From contig CAJQUW010001851.1 of NCBI GenBank assembly GCA_907163375.1, positions 108,501 through 172,500 on the forward strand: 64,000 nucleotides of DNA. Direction: 5' to 3'. Each line of letters opens with the position of its first letter. The first letter of the stretch is position 1. The DNA comes from Prostheceraeus crozeri. Lineage: Eukaryota > Platyhelminthes > Polycladida > Euryleptidae. Shown here piece by piece: positions 22,013 through 33,700 of this stretch. A program made the translations under genes and the position numbers. The notes under the pieces are model-generated. The model searched no databases, was not told where the DNA came from, and saw only the letters and a list, made by a program, of their open reading frames with translations.

Positions 22013-24391
22013 CTGAGTTGAAATGAATTGGAATATTTGAATATCATGTTTATTTCTGCTATGATTCAGTGATTGAACTATCATATAGTCTAGATTACTT
22101 CTTTTCGTACCGGTGTGTGGCTTCTTCTTGAAGCATCTCACAGTCAACTAATCTTGGTTACCTACCATTCAGAACATCAATTAACGTTTGACATTTATCG
22201 AAATAATGAATTGTCAATTTGCTGCAAGTGAAGAACTGGCGAAGGACACTTTACCTACAACTACGTATTGCCATCTGACAATATACACACACATATACAT
22301 GTTGTCATTGTAATCAACTTCATAAAAAGCAACCTTTTTTCTACATATACATCAAGCTTCATATCAAATGTCAGTAAGATAGGAATGATCATAGAAAGTT
22401 GATGGGACGGTTATAATCAATGAGATTGCATTCAGACAATTACATCCAAGTGGACGCGTAGAAACGATGTTTCTCTGCATGCTTTGAATGACCAACAAAT
22501 CACATGGGAGACAGTAGGAGACAGACATCTGATCAGTGACATGAAAATCGTTTCCCAGACACTGGGACACACTTAGACGACCACAGCAATCAGAATAGTG
22601 AATAATCGGCAAAAGCAAGTGGAAAAATCGATGCGATTGTACCCCTATTAAAGTTCAAAATTACATTTTTTACGATCTCGAGTTTGTCAAGTATGGAAGT
22701 CACGATATGACATCAGGATAAAATATATTAAAATAGCGAGGACATAGGAAGTTCAAATACGCACTGGTATACTATGAAGAGGAAAAATGCAGCTCAGAGA
22801 TAAATGAGGAGTCAACAATAAAAATATCATCGCAAGGACCTAAAAGAATATTCACTATCAGTGAAGACTAGTCACACGTTTGACTATCTGTTTTTATGGA
22901 GTAAAGTAACAAATTATCTTTTTATGTAGCACCTCAAAACAACAAATTTCTTTGACACATATTCAAAAATTGATTATTTGACAAAGTCCATACATGCATT
23001 TAATTCCAGCATTTTGTTTAGATGTTCCATTTTAATTTTATAGAATATTGAGACAAAATTTGTTGTTTCGACTGAAATAAAAAAGGGGTCAGGTATTTAA
23101 TTGCAATGACGTCTAAAAAGGGCAACTTACTACTAAAACGACAATTAAACAAAACTCAGAAATTGTCCACAAAAACAATAACAAATTTATGTGACGTGTG
23201 GTGATTTCCTGTTTTGCATAATTTTTCTTTTAGCAGAAACAAAATTGTTAATTTAAACTGAGTTTTTAAACAAATCAAAAACTAAAAGCACGAGAAAATT
23301 ATTCTTCCGAAATTGCTTCATTTTATTTTAAACTGAAATGAATCACGTAAAACACGCTTTGAAAATTGAATCTTAAAATAAACTTCAATAATTAGATCAT
23401 ACTTCCATTGAAATGCGAAATGAAATCGTCTACCCTTTAAGTTCGATTAAACACTATATGGCTTGGGACAAGTTCACAAAGCTACATGTACTCAAATATC
23501 TGAGAATATAAGCAAAACTACGCAAAAATAAAATATCTCGCGATTTGAGAAGAGTAGCATAATCTTAGTCATCTAAATCGAAATTCCGCTTCTTAGGAAC
23601 TGCACAAACCCCTGGCCAGAGAAGTTCATTGAATAAGAAGTTCATAAGTGACATTCAAGTTGACACGAACATTTTACGTGTAGGAGTTGCATTGATTTGA
23701 AAAATAAATGACCCAAGACAGGCTAGGAAAGAAATATCTCCGATAACTAAAACTGTTAAGAAGACAACATTTTCTCATTAGACGGATTCATAAAAGCATC
23801 GCGAACAGAATTGATTCAAAAATGATTCTTCCGAAAAAGGAATCTTTCTTTATAACTCTCCGTCTTTAAGTGTCGTTCTTCAATTACGGGCGAATGGAGA
23901 AATTTCCAAACGAGTTGCCGCTTCAAGGAAAACATAATCTGTTCTCCCTATATTTCATTTCCTCTCCATTTTTTCTGCCTGCAGCACTCACCTCTTGCGA
24001 ATGACACTCATCTCATCTGTCATCTTCGTTTTACCTCTGCATTGACTCTCGTATTAGCTCCGCGAAATGCGTCAAAATATTAATAGCTCAAATCAATCCT
24101 GCTTTACGAAGAATGTTAACTGAGAGTCTATTATTCCTTTGCAAATCATCAACTTAAAGAGCTGTGATATTCTGAAGCACCAGGCAGGTCCCAGAATCAC
24201 ACATGTGAATCAAACACTCAGAATCACTATAGGTTACATCAAAAAGCAAATTCTATGCCTGTCAGTGCGCTTGATCATAATTAAATTGACTAGCAGTGAG
24301 TAACTGATCGTTTTGAAACTATACATTCTAGGAAAGTGATCCAAAGAGCAGATGATTTTGAAAAATGTTGATTATCATCCATTATCCTCCG

Positions 24392-24555
24392 TCACTCACT
24401 TGATCTAAGCTTCCAAAACTTTTCGATTATCCCTAATGCGTGCTGTAAAATTTTAGATTGCACCAACACCAGGCTGTGGGCTGTTTTCACTCTCAATTGT
24501 ACTCTCTTGCGACCCAGCAATCCTAATAGTAAATCCTCTGCCTTCTTAAAAGCTG
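24392..24555 (-). other. Possible exon or open segment next to a GTGAGT donor
   Basis: On the minus strand an open frame leads from the (TA)n tract to a good splice donor, AA|GTGAGT, at 24399-24394. The encoded peptide includes RKRVQLRVKTAHSL and a HALGIIEKFWKLRS segment. I do not recognise it. It may be part of a host exon or of another repeat; no acceptor is visible because the (TA)n tract intervenes. Confidence 0.22.
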
Positions 24556-24558
24556 TAG

Positions 24559-24579
24559 TATATATATATATATATATAT
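24559..24579. repeat. (TA)n tract at PLE2 5' border
   Basis: An uninterrupted run of TA dinucleotides directly abuts the truncated start of PLE2. A second TA-rich tract lies at its 3' side (26161-26205). Confidence 0.9.
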
Positions 24580-26017
24580 GCCTCCCGGCCGACCGATAAT
24601 TTCTGACTGCAAAAGTATAACCCGAGCATGTGCCTCGTTTGTTGAATTTTTTCTGGCACCCATTGTCAAAGCTTCTGATAGTTATATTAGAGATTCCATG
24701 CATCTTATTTCCATCCTCAATGATGTCAATGTTAATAAGGACACTATTTTGTTTAGCATGGACATAACATCTCTTTACACTAACATACCCGTTGAAGAGG
24801 GCATTGAAGCTGTTGCTCGAGCATTTTTAAAGTTTCCAGACCCAAAGCGTCCGGATTTGAGTCTTTTAACACTTCTGCGCCTTATTCTGAAAAACAACAC
24901 TTTTGTTTTCAATGGTGATCTTTTTCAACAAATACATGGTGTAGCCATGGGGTGTGCGTTTGGTGCATCGTTCGCCAACATTTTTTTGATGGAATGGGAA
25001 CAGCACATTTTTATGTTAAACAAACAGCCCGTGGTATGGAAAAGATATATTGATGATATTTTTGGAACTTGGGATTTTTCTCAAAGTGATCTTCGTAATT
25101 TTTATGAATCTGTAAATTGCTTTCATCCGTGTATTAAGGTAACTTTACATCATGATTTTGAAAAGCTTCGTTTTTTAGATTTAGAGTTATATAAATGTCA
25201 TAATTTTCTGCTGTCTCGCATTGGTTTTAAAAGTTTGGATAGGCATTGCTTGCTGAGTAGCAATTCCTATCATCCGAATCACGTTTTTAAAAGTATTGTT
25301 TACGGTCACGTGTATAGATGGGCTTCTCATAGCTCCACTTACCAGGATTTTCAAGATACCAAGAAAACTGTACAAAAAGTTTGGCGCGATCAAGGTTATA
25401 GTAGGAGTGCTATACGATCTGCTGTTCGTACCATTTTTTCTCTTACGAAGCAGACTCCTACGTCATGGAACACAGGCTTTTTGCCGTGTAATTGTAGTAT
25501 ATGTACATACAGTCTCTCATGTAATTATGTTGTAAATATTTTTAACACTCCTTTTCCCATTGTGCATAAGATCCAATGTACAGATTTTAACATCATCTAT
25601 GTGATAATTAGTAAAAATTGTAAAGTAACCTATGTTGGGCAAACCTCTAGATGTTTGCGTAAACGTATTTCTGAACACATAGCGAATATCAAGGCATGTC
25701 ATGATACATCTGTTGCAAAACATTTTAATTCTCTTTGTAATCTATCTCATTTTTCTTACTTTGGTGTTGAACATTGTCCGAACCCTGAGAAAAGGTTACT
25801 GAAAGAGAACATGTGGATTAAACGGATGCGTGCTCTTACCTCAAATGGCTTGAATCAAGAAATGAATAAATGTAATAAGTTGCGTTTCATTGTGCCACAT
25901 AGCAATTGCAGCAAGCGTGTCCTGCGCTATTGTCAGAAAGAATTGTCTAATGTGCAGGTCACTGGTGTTTTTACAAACCAATCAAATTTGCGCACTTTGT
26001 TGAGAACTGATGTCTGA
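24578..26017 (+). CDS. Penelope-like reverse transcriptase/GIY-YIG protein, N-terminally truncated, open frame
   Basis: A 479-codon open frame starting at an ATG formed by the TA tract; this is a truncation point, not the family's real start. Domains in order: RT from about residue 4 (GRPIISDC), motif A ILFSMDITSLYTNIPVEEG (about 58-76), motif B AMGCAFGASFANIFLMEW, YIDD at about 161-164, FLDLELYK. Then comes a Cys-rich linker (PCNCSICT) and a GIY-YIG nuclease with IYVI, TYVGQTSRCLRKRISEH and a K-E-NMWIKRM segment. The frame has no stops, so decay is recent or slight. Without the N-terminal region the copy is unlikely to be fully competent. Confidence 0.88.
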   Translation: MPPGRPIISDCKSITRACASFVEFFLAPIVKASDSYIRDSMHLISILNDVNVNKDTILFSMDITSLYTNIPVEEGIEAVARAFLKFPDPKRPDLSLLTLLRLILKNNTFVFNGDLFQQIHGVAMGCAFGASFANIFLMEWEQHIFMLNKQPVVWKRYIDDIFGTWDFSQSDLRNFYESVNCFHPCIKVTLHHDFEKLRFLDLELYKCHNFLLSRIGFKSLDRHCLLSSNSYHPNHVFKSIVYGHVYRWASHSSTYQDFQDTKKTVQKVWRDQGYSRSAIRSAVRTIFSLTKQTPTSWNTGFLPCNCSICTYSLSCNYVVNIFNTPFPIVHKIQCTDFNIIYVIISKNCKVTYVGQTSRCLRKRISEHIANIKACHDTSVAKHFNSLCNLSHFSYFGVEHCPNPEKRLLKENMWIKRMRALTSNGLNQEMNKCNKLRFIVPHSNCSKRVLRYCQKELSNVQVTGVFTNQSNLRTLLRTDV

Positions 26018-26061
26018 CTTTACAACTTTGTGTCACGTTCACTTTTGACTTTCATCTTGTC

Positions 26062-26119
26062 CAGTGTGGAATTGATAAAGCTATTTTCAATAAGCGAAAC
26101 CGGTCTTCCACAGAAACTG
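26062..26119 (+). ncRNA. Hammerhead ribozyme motif in PLE2 3' UTR
   Basis: Stem I is well supported: GTGGAA (26066-26071) pairs with TTCCAC (26106-26111), and an outer CAGT (26062-26065) pairs with ACTG (26116-26119) across a small internal loop. Between them are the core TTGATAA (26072-26078), a bulged stem II starting GC and ending GC (26080-26095), GAAA (26096-26099), CCGG as a minimal stem III loop, and T-C with predicted cleavage after 26105. The core has U3 and A8 instead of C3 and G8, the same compensated change as in PLE1. Confidence 0.68.
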
Positions 26120-26160
26120 TCTTTTTGTTTCATTTCGAATTGTCGGCGTGAGGGTCCCTA

Positions 26161-26205
26161 TAGATATTATATATCTATACATATATATTTATATATATAT
26201 ATATA
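26161..26205. repeat. TA-rich tract between PLE2 and a LINE 3' end
   Basis: An imperfect TA repeat. On its right is the 3' end of the minus-strand LINE; on its left is the 3' end of PLE2. Confidence 0.85.
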
Positions 26206-26880
26206 GCATTTATTTCGAATGAATGGTAATCTCACAAAACAGCATGCAATTCGCATCATGTAGGAAGTTACAAAAGTTTCAGAAAGTCAAAGACAAAGAA
26301 ATAATTGTTTGGTCAAAAACTTGAAAATTCAGAAAACTGTGTCAGTGGGCCGAATTTTAGACTTTTCATTATACAATTGACTACATAAAGGGAAAAAAGA
26401 TGACGCTCTGCGTTCCGTTCGAGTGTATGGAATCGATATCCTGGAACTGTTAACAAGAATATGTGGACATAAGTCATGTAGAGGAGTATTGGGAGTCAAA
26501 GCATTGCGGAACAAATTAAGGGACTTTTCAACTCGTCGCTCAGACAAATTAGGAAGACAATTCAAAGGGCAATGAAATCCGCAGATTACACGATGGCATC
26601 GTCTCTGCAACTTATCGAGCAAGTTCGAGAGACTATGATTCAAGCCAATAAATAATGGACAATTGTACTCAATAACACTCAGAATGCGCTGTTTATAAAT
26701 GAGAATAAGGTCTTTCTTTGAGATGTTCGGAATTTTTCGTAGCCTTTTCAGAACGTAAACATTCCTTGCTGCTTTTCTCGTTATGTACTGGATATGTTCA
26801 GTCCACCTCATAGATTTATGAAAAATTATTCCCAAGACGGTTATTGAATCCGATGGAATGATGCAGGTGATGCATGAACG
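26206..26880 (-). mobile_element. CR1/L2-like LINE 3' fragment
   Basis: The minus-strand frame (26835 down to 26329, extending upstream to about 26880) encodes the end of a non-LTR RT: ITVLGIIFHKSMRWTEHI, then ISKKDLILIYKQRILSVIEY, then LDKLQRRCHRVICG. This thumb/C-terminal pattern is typical of CR1, L2 and Daphne-like elements. The catalytic RT and endonuclease are missing through 5' truncation. The 3' UTR ends with CGAAATAAATGC at the TA-rich tract. Confidence 0.82.
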
Positions 26881-29800
26881 TAAGTGACATGAAATGTAAG
26901 TATTTGATCAGAAAGTCATCACAAGCTAATACAATATAATACGTGAAACAGTAATACGTGGAAACCGTGACTAATCATAATCCATCATGCCCACAAATAC
27001 GCACTAAGTTTTATTATTTATCTGCGCTTTCTGTGTCATTATTATTAATAATAGAATGATTAGTAGTGTTGCTTTCCTATACAAGTATATTATCACAATC
27101 CACGAATGTTATGACTGCCAACATCTATTTTCACATCACTGAATTTATCTTCATGTGACAGCACAAAGTCGTAGGCGTGCATCAAAATTGACATGCAAGC
27201 AAAGGTGGAATATTTTTGAAGAGGCCTGTACCCTGAAAGTCCATCCAAAGTCATGAATACTTTGCGCTCATGCTGTTATTAGATATTTTCGTATTCTCGA
27301 GCGGAGCTTAAAATTTTGTGCCATTTCCATGACAATAATATACCCGTATAACTCTCCAAATTCCTATGCAGTAATTCAAAACATGTTGTCTCGATGCTTC
27401 TAATCAGTGATGATATTTTAGTGATGAAACATGCTAGGAAAGCATGTAGGACAGCCTAGTATTTTTGTGCGGGTCCATCAGCTTGTTCATCCATTCAAAA
27501 TATTGCAAGCTGATGAAGCACAAAGTTTTCGCCTTTCCGAATTGTAGCAATGAGTCTTTTGCAGCAAAAAAGAACTTGCAACTTACCTCGAGAAATTGAA
27601 TCAAAATGCAAATTTTTTGTCTTATGCATAGCTGAATTTTAATCAATTATCCTAATAATAGCCTATGGGTTGATGAAGAAATCCGGTTCCTTTATTTTAG
27701 TGTAACTTCCATGTCAGGAAGAAGTTAGGGGTAGATATCACTGTAAATATCATTCTCGCGTTGCAAACATGCGATAAATAATCTGCTCAATTTTTAGCAC
27801 CTCTTTCATTTATGAAGTTCAGAATTATCTTTCACATTTAAGCCAAATTCTATCAGACTTGAATATCAAACTTATATATTATATATATCAAACTTAAGAT
27901 AAGCAGTCCTGCATTGTGACTTCCTGATTTACTTAAAAACTGCGTACTTCTCAATGAAGGCTTGTTGACGAAAACTTGTTGTGATACATGCACAATGTAC
28001 ATACAAGCTCTTCAGTGGCATTGATTTACTTCACTGTTATCAATGATCAGGTTTTCGAGTAATAATGTGGTAATTCTGGTAATGCGGTCACCACTATCAC
28101 ATAACTAGACACTTCTTTCCAATAGTGCTTTCACAAAAGCACACTTTCTGAGTAGTGACATGATGAATTTACCCAAAACGTGAATAGTGCTGGAATTATC
28201 AGGATGTCTTTGAAAGCATCACTGCAGCGCTCGCCCATGGTTCATCCAAGGTAATTCAACAGGCTAAGAGGGTTGTCTTCGAGTTCATGGTGAAGCGATG
28301 CGATCCCTCGCTAAGTCATTAAAACGATAAGGACATTCATCGAAGGGGCTTACTCAATGGCAAATAGAAGCCACAAGGAAGTTGAAGCAATAGAGTACTG
28401 AGTGATGAATCCACGTGATCGGTTTCCTCAATTAAAACATGGACGCTGTATATCAATAATCTAAACTGAGGAATACAGGGTGGCATCTGCTGATCAAACA
28501 TGATACAACACTGTATCTGTTCCTTAGCGACACTTTTCCATAGTGCTGCAATAATGTCGGCAGAGAGTATTGCGAAAATCGCGGAATCCGCTGAAAATTC
28601 GCATGCCTGTTAAATGAATCCACACAACTCTTGACGAGTAATAATGAATGCTTCCGTTTGCTAATCAATCGATGGCGACTTACCTCCTTTTCTATGCTCT
28701 AGTATTACTCGACACCAGTTGAAGTGCCTATCTAACAGTGCTTTGAGGTTATGGCAATTAACTTTTAAAAATGGCAATGTCGCTTTGCTACACGGTATAA
28801 GATGGTTGACAAATGAATAAAAACTATGATGAATTAGCAAATGGCTGATGAAACATATTTCGATGTTTCACACGTCCTCTGTTATCAACAGCTTCAAAAC
28901 AATTAAAATACTTTTACAATTACAACACGCTTACGTCACCGATGGTAATTTCATCAAGTGAATTGAAACGGTTCGTAAGCCTATAAAGGTCAACAGAATA
29001 GTGACAAGACATCATAAATCCATGCCTAAATGATCATTGATCAAGTATCTGCTGTAAGATTATTTGACTTTTCGTCAGAAGTAATCCATCAGTTGTCTTG
29101 CATGACGCAACTCATAAATATTTCAAACAGCGGAAGCAATAGAAGTGAAACAGGCACAATGTGATGCCGCCCGAACTGATTATTATGAAATTTTACACGT
29201 AATTCTCCTGACCGTTTATGAAATGGGACGCAAGAAAATTGATTTCTGCCCATAGAGCAATGAAAAAAATCGATGTTGATTCCAATTTCATTCCTTAAGA
29301 TGTAAGACATTAAAGTGGCGTATATTTGTTATCAATTTGACCAACGGCGTTTACGAATTGTGATAAGAGAAATCTAGGTCAAACATACTTGCAAAATAAC
29401 ACAATCTCCCGGAAGACAGAATAGCATGCATGAAGAAAAGAGAGAGAATTGTTGAAGCTGATCTTCTTGACAGGTTTCAATCCAGATTAAAAAGACGGAG
29501 CTACCGGAATCTCAACCATGAGATAAGAGATTTGATATTTATTTGATACTGATTCCATAGGCATTACACGAATTGAAAATCTTTGACAAAGTCGATAGTA
29601 ATACTGAGAAATGAGGACAGTCTCGGATGGAAAAATTTCTCATCACACGAAAATTGAAATATCTAACTAGAAGTTAGTTCAGCAAAATATGAATATCTGA
29701 GCACTATGTAATGTCTTTACGTGAGACATTTTGCTACTTCACAAAATATCGCAGGTACATCTAAGTAGTTTATATTAATATTAGACATCATGTAGTGGTG

Positions 29801-30084
29801 CCTACTCCGACCCAACCAGGAAACAAAAACCATGTCAGTTCGTCTAGGGCTGCACTGTGCACATGCAGAAAAGAAAGATGTCCACAGACTTATATAAGTG
29901 GAGTACTAAATTCCTCGCAAATCGAAGAATTGAATTACAGTTACTATCAAAATTTTTTTTAAGTCTAGAATTGGGATACTTGAATGCTGATGAAAATCCT
30001 TTAGTTATATATACAGTAATTCAAAAGCAGACATTGTTTCCCATTTGTGAATTATGGATTATTAGAATATGTCTAAATAGAATC
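26881..30084. other. Non-coding stretch, no gene recognised
   Basis: AT-rich sequence with only short unsupported frames. I found no RNA gene or repeat border that I can defend. Confidence 0.45.
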
Positions 30085-30235
30085 ATAAAGTATATATAGG
30101 TATACGACTGTCGACTCAAGAAAGTATCTGTATACAGTGAAAATTTTTATATCAAAAGATTCAGTTTTTTCCGAGATTGCGTTCCTGCGGTCCAAAAAAT
30201 TATTTGAACAGTTTTTAAAAAGCTAAGTTTTTAAA
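30085..30235 (+). mobile_element. Terminal fragment of the GAGTAAG inverted-repeat transposon family
   Basis: From the cataaagtatatatagg terminus through agtatctgtatacagtgaaa and ttcctgcggtccaaaaaa, this follows the start of the element at 56175 closely. Similarity ends where an RTE-like LINE fragment begins at about 30230. Only one end of the transposon is present. Confidence 0.72.
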
Positions 30236-30700
30236 AACTTGGCCTCGCATCCTCTTGCCAAATTTTCTGTTCCCCAGCAATCCTGCCACTTACTGCATAC
30301 CCCAGCTCCGGCTTGTTTCCTTCTTGCATCTGTGTCGTCCCGAGTATATTCAGATACCTTTCCACCAAGGGACACAAACTTATCTACCTGCTTCAATTCC
30401 ACTTCTCTCACATCCACAGCCAAGTTCTTGCGCTCCCTGCCTATCCACATCAATTCCGTCTTCACCAAACTCATTCTAAGACCATGAGACGCAAAATTTT
30501 TATCCCAGTCTTTCAGCCTCTCTTCTGACTCATTTTCATCCTTCGCTAACACCACTAGGTCATTCACAAGCAAAAACGTCTTCAAGATTTCTTTTTCACT
30601 GCTTTTCCATGTAGCTAGCTCCATTGCCATCATGAATAGTAGTGGGCATAAAGCACTGCCGTCTTTGAGTCAGTATGAGACTACACAGAGGTGGAATCAT
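30229..30700 (-). mobile_element. RTE-like LINE fragment
   Basis: The minus strand encodes SALCPLLFMMAMELAT, then a damaged catalytic box (VNDL in place of the usual ADDL), then LKDWDKNFASHGLRMS, KTELMWIGRERK and VDKFVSLGGKVSE. This run matches the RT of RTE-clade LINEs. Only about 150 residues remain, so it is a dead fragment lacking the endonuclease, the N-terminal RT and the 3' end. Confidence 0.82.
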
Positions 30701-33700
30701 CACAAGTTGTTAATACATCTTTCCACTCAAAACATTTAACTGCAAGTACAGGACACTTTCTCACATAGCGGATATCAAAAGGTGTCAATCTAAGCTCGTT
30801 GCACATAAATAATCCTTGCCATTTCAATAAATGCGATAGTAATCAAATCGGTGTGAGTAGCTTGGCACTGATCACAAAACACATGTGAGTTATGGACACT
30901 AAGGGGTTAACGAACGATATTTTCTAAAATGCAAAACCTCTTGCAACGATTCATATTATGGCATTCAGCATCCGTTTATGAAGAGTTTTCTTAAATAAAC
31001 AATTGAGATAGTGCACTGACTTAATACTGAGACAGCAAATTGGATTCTGAATCCGACAATATACACTCAATCAGCATGAGAACTTGTTAGGCCTACTGTT
31101 AGTCAAGAATGTTTCTAGATATAGGTGAAAGAAACTAACCGATTCACAACTTAATTGCTGAAATTTAATACATCATCAGCGTCATAGGCAGCATAAACAG
31201 GATGAGAAAATTACTTTTCTTCCGTGGATTTCAGTCGTTAGTTTCCCTTTTATGCAATATTTGGCAGTTGACAAATCTGACAAAGTTCACACTCCCATGT
31301 ATTTGTGATGTGAAAGGGGCTGTAATTTTTGTAATTTTCATGCAAATTAATTTAGTCACTATTTTCATTGCTTGTATTTTCATCCAACAGTAAACAGCAT
31401 GTTGGACCAAAGCTCAACAAATAGACTTTATATACATGCACTTAAAATATCTTCATTGAAAAATTTAGGGTTAAACATAAGACCATGCCAACAGTCTTCC
31501 TATCTAGATAAACTGAATTTGCTCACTATAATGAACTGACGTATCGATAATATAGCAATTAATGATTTAATGAAAACTTGTGCACTCTGACCAAGAACAG
31601 CACACATTGAGAGGGGAGAGAGAGAGAGAGCATGATGCCTGTGGTTGGTGCGCTACAGTGCACAAACAGTTAAGTCGCGCTTCATCGATGAATCGGAAAA
31701 CGGTACTCCCGAGAAATCTTGACGGTGTCAATCTCACTTCACAAAGTACACTGTTTGTTGCTCGAAACAATACCGGTACCGGAATTTTATTTGATTGTCT
31801 ATATTTATTGGATTGTGGCTTTCTGGCTCTATATTAAGCCTTGCTGCTGTCACGATATTCGCTTAGTATGTAAGTTCACAGTATGAAATGTGGTGACGAA
31901 ATACAAACGGTGCGTGCAAAATGTGAATTGGTATCGAAAAGATTTGACCTGACATGATTTTATTGTGGCAAATATACATCTAGGTTATCAACATTACCTA
32001 GCAGCAATTTTCTAGTCCTAATCTCAACTTGAACTGATCAACTTGGACGCAAAATTTATCTTTTGCATATGGAGGAAGTTAACGCATTTGACAAAAAGCA
32101 TGTCAGTTATTTAATTCATCCTTACAAAGTTGCAAATCAGCCGTCCGTCACAGTCGATGAGACGAGGCAAGTCAATTAACATGAAAATGGATAACAATGT
32201 TTTAGAGTGCAAAAAAATCTTGTGTAAAACTTAAGGATCATTCACCAGAAAAGTTCAATAAGGACGGTGTTGAATGATTCCAGAACTGCCAATTATTACA
32301 TTCCAGAACAATATCGATTGAGATGGCATAAACATGATTTCATACATTTTTTCTAACGCATAATTAACATCATCATTTCATACTTCAATGTATCAAAGAA
32401 CCTTTGACAACGCTATGTATTTATTTGATTATGCAATGTTAGCAAAATTGATTTTGATACATATTGCAAATACAATATGGATCCAATATGGATCGCTACA
32501 GCTCAATCAATAAAGATCCAATTCCACTGGAAGCGATCGAGGACACGGCTTCTGGGGCTTCGTAAGACAGTACGAGGCGCCGTGGTCATTGGAGGCGGCA
32601 CCATAGATTTCTGATGCTGAGGCAGATTTGCTCTTGCTCGGTGCCCCTTGTTCAGCCGAAAACGAACCTTAAGATTTCAAAATTGATATTGATAATTCTT
32701 TGGATTCTGAGGCAAACATGAATAAAAAGAACTAGATCATTCTTTGGTAGCATTAGACAGCAAATATAGCGTAGAGTGGATACCTTAAAAGCAGTATAGC
32801 ATTTTTCAACACATTCCACTAAATGTGAAATAATACAAAGCTAAATTCACTGCATGCGAGGTATGCGCTAGGAATCAGAGTCCACGATGCATTCATATTA
32901 GTTCTTGAACTGCTGAAATCAATTATATTTGGGCTTGGCTGGATTTCGGCAATTTTCCAACCAAATCTGACAGAACAAAGAGAAGAGAGCAATTGGAATG
33001 TGCAAATTCCTTGATAATCTATTGCAACACAAGCAAACAAATGGAACACACAATACATTTTGCAGAAGTGGTGGCTACATATTTTTCAGCAAAAATGAGA
33101 TTCTGTATCCATTATTCTCTAAAATTGATTGGTAAACGAAAATAACAAATTTACGAAGTTGCATAATAATGCATGACACTCTGAAATTTTTCTCATGTAC
33201 TTGAAACTTGAGTTTCATTTCAGGCACAAGCCAACGGCATTAATTATAAAATAAACTTGCACATGTCAGCTTATGAGGCGTCTAGTCTAAGATATATTCT
33301 GGTAGCTGTCTGTAGCTTACTAATAAATTGTGATATCTATAAGCTATCTCTCTAAATTTCTAGATCTTGCTGCCAACGGTTTCACTACTGAAATTCTAAC
33401 TGCAGTTCAAAAACCTGGCTTGTTTAAAACCATATTTAAATAATTTTCGGTTCAAAAATGTTTCTTTCTTCAGTTTTGATTTTCAGAATGACTTTTTCAA
33501 ATAAAAATGAAATTTCAGAAAAGATTTACTTTAGCAAACTTTCAGCATTGATAGTTGTGTTTTGATGTTGATGCGATGGAGTTGTTCGTCACTAATTGCA
33601 CATTTATGCAATGTTCATTACAACATATACATTATGAACCCGTAAAACGTAATAACGCCTAACAGTAAAACAGTTGCTGCACATTTTTCTCTAAATCAGA

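Larger units (their letters stand above)
20661..24391. other. Non-coding stretch with a short hairpin and a small tandem repeat
   Basis: No supported gene. The stretch includes the hairpin at 21258-21342 and a 23-bp tandem repeat near 21943-22012, listed separately. The rest is AT-rich and unremarkable. Confidence 0.45.
24578..26160 (+). mobile_element. Penelope-like element (PLE2), 5'-truncated, inserted in (TA)n
   Basis: The element enters the RT directly from the (TA)n tract and continues through GIY-YIG to a 3' UTR with a hammerhead motif. It then meets a second TA-rich tract beside the 3' end of a minus-strand LINE. The simplest reading is insertion into the TA-rich tail region of that LINE. 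The sequence resembles Neptune-like Penelope elements more than PLE1 (for example GRPIISDC and MGCAFGASFANIFLMEWE); that subgrouping is inference. Confidence 0.88.

Noticed and set aside
30239-30528. Three overlapping plus-strand frames
   Set aside because: They are shadows of the minus-strand RTE-like RT fragment.
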